From the NCBI RefSeq assembly GCF_000488275.1, contig NZ_KI530762.1, positions 2,016,971-2,080,970 of the forward strand: DNA of 64,000 nt. Reading direction: 5' to 3'. This document shows, piece by piece, positions 59,511 through 64,000 of this stretch. The stretch comes from Acinetobacter brisouii CIP 110357. GTDB taxonomy: Bacteria > Pseudomonadota > Gammaproteobacteria > Pseudomonadales > Moraxellaceae. A program made the position numbers and the translations under genes. The notes beneath the pieces were generated by a model, which was not told where the DNA came from, ran no database searches, and was given only the letters and a program-made list of their open reading frames with translations. Numbering within the stretch: position 1 is the first letter of the stretch; every line of letters begins with the position of its first letter.

Positions 59511-59602
59511 AGGAATTCTCCTCATTGCTTGTGCTTGTGGCATTTTTTAATGCCGTTAGTTTAATTGAATATAAAAAATTTTAAAAGTTTAATAGCTTAT
59601 GA

Positions 59603-60337
59603 TTAAGCCATGTATAACCCACCATTTACATGTAACACAGTACCTGTAATGTAACTGGATTTTTCACCCGCAAGGAAGCTGACCGCATTTGCGATGTCTT
59701 GAGGTTCGCCTAGACGACCAAGTGCAACTTGCTCACTCATTTTCTTACGAATTTCTTCGCTCAACTGGTCAGTCATTTCAGTTGCAATAAAACCTGGCGC
59801 AACACAGTTCACCGTAATTTGACGGCTACCCATTTCTTTAGCTAGGCTACGACTGAATGCCTCAATCCCTGCTTTAGCAGCAGAATAGTTGGCTTGACCA
59901 GGGTTTGCAAAATGCGCAACCACTGAACTAATATTAATAATACGACCAAAACGTGCGCGGGTCATGCCCTTCAATACACGTTTAGATAAACGATAAACTG
60001 CTTTTAAGTGGATGTTTAAAATATCATCCCAGTCATCTTCTGACATACGCAATAATAAATTATCACGAGTAATACCAGCATTATTGACCAATACCAGCAC
60101 TGAACCATATTTTTGTTCAATATCTGAAACCAATTGCTCAATTGCTTCAGCATTGCGCACATCAAGCACAGCACCTGCACCATTTTCGGCAAATTGCTGA
60201 GTTAATTTTTCTGCGCCAGCTTCAGAAGTCGCTGTACCTACCACAAAAAAACCATCTTGGATGAGTTGTTGAGCAATCGCAGCACCAATACCACGGCTTG
60301 CGCCTGTAACTAATGCAACTTTTCGTTCTTGTGTCAT
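59603..60337 (-). CDS. fabG: 3-oxoacyl-ACP reductase
   Basis: A 244-aa short-chain dehydrogenase. The NADPH motif is TGASRGIGAAIA at 14-25, the structural NNAG is at about 87-90, and the catalytic Ser-Tyr-Lys are in ISSVVAHFANPGQANYSAAKAG. It reduces 3-oxoacyl-ACP in fatty acid elongation. It overlaps the fabD stop by 4 bp. Confidence 0.96.
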   Translation of the reverse strand: MTQERKVALVTGASRGIGAAIAQQLIQDGFFVVGTATSEAGAEKLTQQFAENGAGAVLDVRNAEAIEQLVSDIEQKYGSVLVLVNNAGITRDNLLLRMSEDDWDDILNIHLKAVYRLSKRVLKGMTRARFGRIINISSVVAHFANPGQANYSAAKAGIEAFSRSLAKEMGSRQITVNCVAPGFIATEMTDQLSEEIRKKMSEQVALGRLGEPQDIANAVSFLAGEKSSYITGTVLHVNGGLYMA

Positions 60338-61320
60338 GCAATTTTTCCTTCAGCCACTAAAACAGCATTTAGGGCATCTTCAATGCGACTCTTACTATCA
60401 ATCGCAAATGTTTTTTCAATGTTTGGTAAACGTTTTGCCAAATTGCTCAATACTGTACCCGGACCACATTCAACAATATAACCAATACCTTGATCTTGTA
60501 GATACTGCATGGTCTTCGTCCATTGTACAGATTGGTACAATTGCGCAGTTAAAGCTTGACGTAGCTGAGCAACATCGGTAGCTGCCTGAGCATTTACATT
60601 TTGTATTACAGGAATACGTGGTAGCTCAATGGCAGTTTGTTCCAAAGCCTCTGCAAATTGCTCAGCAGCAGGTTTCATCAATGAACAATGTGATGGCACA
60701 GACACAGGTAATGCAATTGCCTTGCCATTTTGAGCTTTTGCTTCAGCCATAACCGCTTGTACAAGCGCTGCTGTACCTGCAATCACGACCTGACCCTGTG
60801 AATTGTAGTTAGCCGCTTCAACTGAACCCTCAGCATTGGCACTTGCTTGTTGGCAAAGTGCAACGACCTGATCATCAGCCAGACCCAAGATAGCAGCCAT
60901 CGCACCCTGACCTTGAGGTACTGCAGTTTGCATCAATTTACCGCGTAAATTAACCAATTTCACTGCATCTGCCAAGCTCATCGCTTCAGCCGCAACCAAG
61001 GCACTATATTCGCCTAGCGAGTGACCTGCCAAATATTTAGGCGCCACACCACCTAAATCCAACCAAGTACGCCATAACGCAACACTTGCAGTTAACAATA
61101 CAGGCTGGGTATTTTCTGTTTGATCTAGCCCTTCACCTGTTTGGGCAATCTGCCACAAATCAAAACCTAATGCTTCAGAAGCTTCTGCAAAAGTGTTCTG
61201 AACACCACTAAACTGCTCTGCAATTTCGGCGAGCATGCCGACTTTTTGTGAGCCTTGACCAGGAAACACAAATGCAGTTTTAGTTGCTTGAACTACTTGA
61301 TCGAGTCGTTTAGCAGACAT
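60334..61320 (-). CDS. fabD: Malonyl-CoA:ACP transacylase
   Basis: A 328-aa transacylase with GQGSQKVGM near the N-terminus, the nucleophile in GHSLGEYSAL and the His in VPSHCSLM. It loads malonate on ACP. The frame extends 17 codons upstream, but AGGA is 7 nt before the ATG at 61320. Confidence 0.95.
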   Translation of the reverse strand: MSAKRLDQVVQATKTAFVFPGQGSQKVGMLAEIAEQFSGVQNTFAEASEALGFDLWQIAQTGEGLDQTENTQPVLLTASVALWRTWLDLGGVAPKYLAGHSLGEYSALVAAEAMSLADAVKLVNLRGKLMQTAVPQGQGAMAAILGLADDQVVALCQQASANAEGSVEAANYNSQGQVVIAGTAALVQAVMAEAKAQNGKAIALPVSVPSHCSLMKPAAEQFAEALEQTAIELPRIPVIQNVNAQAATDVAQLRQALTAQLYQSVQWTKTMQYLQDQGIGYIVECGPGTVLSNLAKRLPNIEKTFAIDSKSRIEDALNAVLVAEGKIA

Positions 61321-61416
61321 ATAAGAATCCTTTTTTGTCTTCTCTTGAAGTTCGGTAATGCAATTTAACATTAAATTTCACGATTTTTAATTGCCAAATA
61401 CAACATTTCATTCAAT

Positions 61417-61445
61417 AAAAAAAGGGAGCTTACGCTCCCCTTTTT
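61417..61445 (-). terminator. Terminator after rpmF
   Basis: The stem GGGAGC/GCTCCC with a 4-nt loop is flanked by A- and T-tracts, 31 bp after the rpmF stop. It separates rpmF from fabD, so fabD probably has its own promoter or depends on read-through. Confidence 0.88.
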
Positions 61446-61475
61446 GTCACTAAGCCAAGGCTTAATGCAAACCGA

Positions 61476-61658
61476 TTATTCAGCAGATACTTTAGCGAAT
61501 AATTGGCGACCACGGTATAAACCGTCTTTAGTTACGTGGTGACGACGATGAGTTTCACCAGTAGCTTGGTCTACAGTTAATGCATTCTCGGTTAAAGCGT
61601 CATGTGAACGGCGCATGTCACGGCGAGAGCGACTTTTACGGTTTTGCTGAACAGCCAT
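61476..61658 (-). CDS. rpmF: 50S ribosomal protein L32
   Basis: A 60-aa L32: [20 protein letters not shown], then the [17 protein letters not shown] core. The Zn-binding Cys of some L32 forms are absent, a Cys-minus type. AAGGAG precedes the ATG. It follows yceD, as in most Gammaproteobacteria. Confidence 0.96.
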   Translation of the reverse strand: MAVQQNRKSRSRRDMRRSHDALTENALTVDQATGETHRRHHVTKDGLYRGRQLFAKVSAE

Positions 61659-61735
61659 GATGGCTCCTTACAGAAATCGAAAAAATGGATCAGAACAAAT
61701 TCAGTTGCCTTGACTGGAAAGTATAACATACTTTA

Positions 61736-62293
61736 TCAGTTAAGTTTACCCTTCAAACTTGCTAATACGTCAAACGGGTTGTCCCGTTTTTCTTCAACAA
61801 CGTCCTGCACGGTCGGTCGGTGCTTATGCTCACAAACTGTATGTTTAGGAGACAATGGCACCAACAATAACAATTCATCTTCAAGTAAAGAAAGTAAATC
61901 AACAGTAGCAGGTTGATCAATCGACCCTTTTGTTGACGACTCACTTTCACCCAAAACGATGAAATCAGCATCCTCATCCAAGCGCTCTATCAGTGACTCA
62001 TCATCGATTAGTGCTAAATGAACGTCTAAAACTAAATCAACTCCAACAGTATCCAAGCAACGTTGGCATTCCATTGGAAGTTGGGTCTCAACGTGTGCAC
62101 TCAACCAAACTATTCGGTGATATGCATCCATTGATAGTTTACAGTCTACTTGAACCCATTGATTTTCAATCGATCCAGTGGATTCACGAGCGATTCGAAC
62201 AAAGCTTGACAGGGGCAGTTTTCCTGACCATGTATAGCCTTGTTCAGCCCATTTAAACGGCTCAATTTTTGCCGGAAAGGTATTTGCTGACAT
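61736..62293 (-). CDS. yceD: YceD/DUF177 family protein
   Basis: A 185-aa protein with the family's CQRC at about residue 77, and the acidic DELLLLVPLSPKH segment followed by a Cys. It is probably involved in 23S rRNA or ribosome assembly, judged from its constant linkage to rpmF. The rpmF start is 77 bp downstream. Confidence 0.92.
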   Translation of the reverse strand: MSANTFPAKIEPFKWAEQGYTWSGKLPLSSFVRIARESTGSIENQWVQVDCKLSMDAYHRIVWLSAHVETQLPMECQRCLDTVGVDLVLDVHLALIDDESLIERLDEDADFIVLGESESSTKGSIDQPATVDLLSLLEDELLLLVPLSPKHTVCEHKHRPTVQDVVEEKRDNPFDVLASLKGKLN

Positions 62294-62388
62294 AATTAAG
62301 GCGACAATTCTACAAATTCATCTGAACTCTGTCAAAGTTTAAGATACAATTTTGCACTTTGAAACAGAACTATCGGGTAAATTAAGTT

Positions 62389-63051
62389 ATGCATTTGTTG
62401 CAGCCGCAACCTAAAGTTAACACGTCATCACTTGTTCACACCCTGCCTAACTTGGATTTCACTTTGTCTTTAGACCAAGTACAACGCTTGGCATGGTCAA
62501 CATGTCAGAGTGAGGCATCGCAAGTAGATTGGCTTATATTACACTTTAATCAGTGGTTTTCCCATCACAATGTGATTTTATTCAAGGGCGAGAACGAACC
62601 CGAATATTTTCCTGCAACAGACCACGAACCTGCAAAAATCCAGTTTGCGCACGGTTTCTTTAATAGTGCATTGCATGAAATCAGTCACTGGACCATTGCT
62701 GGCGCCAAGCGTCGTTTATTGCCTGACTTAGGCTACTGGTATGCACCTGATGGCCGCACTCAGGAACAGCAGAATCTATTTGAACAGGTTGAAATCATTC
62801 CTCAAGCCATCGAATGGTTGTTTGCAGTTGCCTTTGGTCGGAAATTTCGTGTGTCTTTAGATAATCTCACTGGCGACGGTGGAGATGGAACGCTGTTTAA
62901 AGACAATGTATATGCACAAGTTCAGCAGTACTTCTCTGGCGAAGCACGTCTGCCTCGTGATGCAGCACATTTTATTTCATGTATCTGTTTATGCACGCGC
63001 AATGGCAAAAGTTTACATGCAGATGAGTTTTGTCGTGAAATGTTAGATTAA
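62389..63051 (+). CDS. epmC: Elongation factor P hydroxylase
   Basis: A 220-aa YfcM/EpmC protein. The metal-binding motif HEISHW lies in AHGFFNSALHEISHWTIAG, followed by DLGYWYAPDGRTQEQQ and FEQVEIIPQAIEW. It hydroxylates the modified lysine of EF-P. The gene is divergent from yceD. Confidence 0.92.
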   Translation: MHLLQPQPKVNTSSLVHTLPNLDFTLSLDQVQRLAWSTCQSEASQVDWLILHFNQWFSHHNVILFKGENEPEYFPATDHEPAKIQFAHGFFNSALHEISHWTIAGAKRRLLPDLGYWYAPDGRTQEQQNLFEQVEIIPQAIEWLFAVAFGRKFRVSLDNLTGDGGDGTLFKDNVYAQVQQYFSGEARLPRDAAHFISCICLCTRNGKSLHADEFCREMLD

Positions 63052-63137
63052 AAAAATCGTTTGATAATAAACAACATTGCACCTGTTTACCGAACCGTTT
63101 CATAATATAGCCATGCACAGCGCCTAGGAGAACAACA

Positions 63138-63755
63138 ATGTTGCACTTACGAATCCACCCTGACAATCCACAACCCCGACTTATTCAACAGGCGGTTGAG
63201 CGTATTCGTGCAGGTGATGTTGTTGTGTATCCAACAGATGCTGCGTATGCCATCGGTTGCCAGATTGGAAATAAAAGCGCGATGGAGCGTATTGCTCAAA
63301 TTCGTAATTTGGGCGACAAACACCAATACGCCATTATCTGTAGTGATTTATCTGACCTTGCGACCTTTGCCAAAGTCGATAATGCCACCTATCGTTTACT
63401 TAAAGCGAATACTCCAGCAGTAACCACCTATATTTTACAGGCAACCAGCGAAGTTCCACGCCGCCTGATGCACCCAAAGAAAAAAACCATTGGTTTACGT
63501 GTTCCAAGCAACCCGATCTGCCAAATGCTACTCAAAGAGCTTGGTGAACCATTATTGACCAGTACACTTATTCTTCCTGGTCAGAATGACCCGCTCGATG
63601 ACCCTTATGAAATCGAGATGCAATTAGGTAAACGCATTGATGTGTTTATTGATGGTGGTTTTGGCACACTGACTACAACCAGTGTTGTCGATTTATCAGG
63701 TGATTCACCTGTTGTGATTCGTCGTGGTGTTGGCGATGTGAGCATGTTTGAGTAG
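63138..63755 (+). CDS. yciO: Sua5/YciO/YrdC family protein (YciO type)
   Basis: A 205-aa YrdC-fold protein. GDVVVYPTDAAYAIGC is near residue 26 and KKKTIGLRVPSNPICQMLL mid-protein. The family makes threonylcarbamoyl-AMP for tRNA t6A; the YciO branch has weak or uncertain activity. AGGAG is 7 nt before the ATG. It precedes scpA, a common neighbourhood. Confidence 0.92.
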   Translation: MLHLRIHPDNPQPRLIQQAVERIRAGDVVVYPTDAAYAIGCQIGNKSAMERIAQIRNLGDKHQYAIICSDLSDLATFAKVDNATYRLLKANTPAVTTYILQATSEVPRRLMHPKKKTIGLRVPSNPICQMLLKELGEPLLTSTLILPGQNDPLDDPYEIEMQLGKRIDVFIDGGFGTLTTTSVVDLSGDSPVVIRRGVGDVSMFE

Positions 63756-63936
63756 CGAAAAATTTAACCTTTTATGATTTTTATCGGAAATATTGTGTAT
63801 TTTCGTTTCATTCGAGGTGCGAATGTCATAAAATGGTAAACTTTCGAGGTGTTGAAAATTGTTTTCTTTTTCTTCCCCGTCATTTTACGCTGTAGACTCC
63901 TCATGCTTTTGAAAATTCGCGTGGCCTAATATTGTA

Positions 63937-64000
63937 ATGAATCAAGTGCTTCACTCCACGATGGAATCTGCTCCACACATTCGTGTTCTGGATGAATGGC
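63937..64000 (+). CDS. scpA: ScpA, segregation and condensation protein A (5' end only)
   Basis: The first 21 codons, MNQVLHSTMESAPHIRVLDE and a Trp, run off the window. The position after yciO and the PHIRVL-type N-terminus fit ScpA, the kleisin of the SMC-ScpAB complex. There is too little sequence for certainty. Confidence 0.55.
   Translation, partial: MNQVLHSTMESAPHIRVLDEW

Overview
The window is chromosomal DNA of an Acinetobacter species (Gammaproteobacteria, Moraxellales). The diagnostic content is the complete pca-qui supraoperon in the order known from Acinetobacter baylyi (pcaIJFBDKCHG-quiBCXA with divergent pcaU), an AtfA-type wax ester synthase/DGAT, and a PA1571-like micro-protein gene. 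The sequence clearly differs from the A. baylyi proteins I remember, so I give genus only. No rRNA, tRNA, CRISPR array, prophage or intact insertion sequence was seen.

Layout. 1-3.3 kb: the last codons of a Tyr-rich protein (probably the Wzc tyrosine kinase), a DUF4184 membrane protein, and an ArsH/flavin monooxygenase pair. 3.3-14 kb: polyphosphate kinase, MtgA, a rhomboid protease, the YbbP/YbbA exporter divergent from TesA, then an EamA exporter and an XRE-cupin regulator with two matching operators, and a SotB-type efflux protein. 14.6-17.2 kb: CysH (4Fe-4S APS-reductase type), AtfA and a 59-aa protein. 17.3-21.8 kb: mreBCD-maf-rng on the minus strand. 21.9-25.3 kb: gatCAB. 25.4-26.4 kb: an orphan proteasome/HslV-like Ntn-hydrolase and REP-like repeats. 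26.4-34.8 kb: accessory genes (LysR with a split chromate transporter, SbmA, LpxO, a lipoprotein, a DJ-1/PfpI protein, an MFS transporter). 35-39.6 kb: TyrB and a copper module (cueR-copA divergent from copZ) with two CueR boxes. 39.9-55.6 kb: the qui-pca supraoperon and pcaU. 55.6-56.4 kb: an AT-rich phased tandem array beside a truncated IS630-type gene. 56.4-59.2 kb: an amino acid/amine permease with a PuuB-like oxidase. 59.3-64 kb: acpP-fabG-fabD-rpmF-yceD on the minus strand, then epmC, a YciO-type Sua5 protein and the start of scpA on the plus strand.

How the genes work together. QuiA oxidises quinate/shikimate at the periplasmic face, QuiB and QuiC convert the products to protocatechuate, QuiX is the likely outer-membrane route and PcaK the inner-membrane permease. 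PcaHG, B, C, D, IJ and F then take protocatechuate to succinyl-CoA and acetyl-CoA, with PcaU acting at three ATTGTTCGA repeats. MreBCD, MtgA and Maf belong to envelope growth. LpxO and SbmA touch lipid A modification and peptide uptake.

The most unusual items are the solitary Ntn-hydrolase with a recognisable proteasome active-site set (25395-26108), the array of TTTAC/T-tract units with an exact 44-bp period (55725-55923), the paired 18-bp operators of the XRE-cupin regulator, and a REP-like element inside the pca operon.
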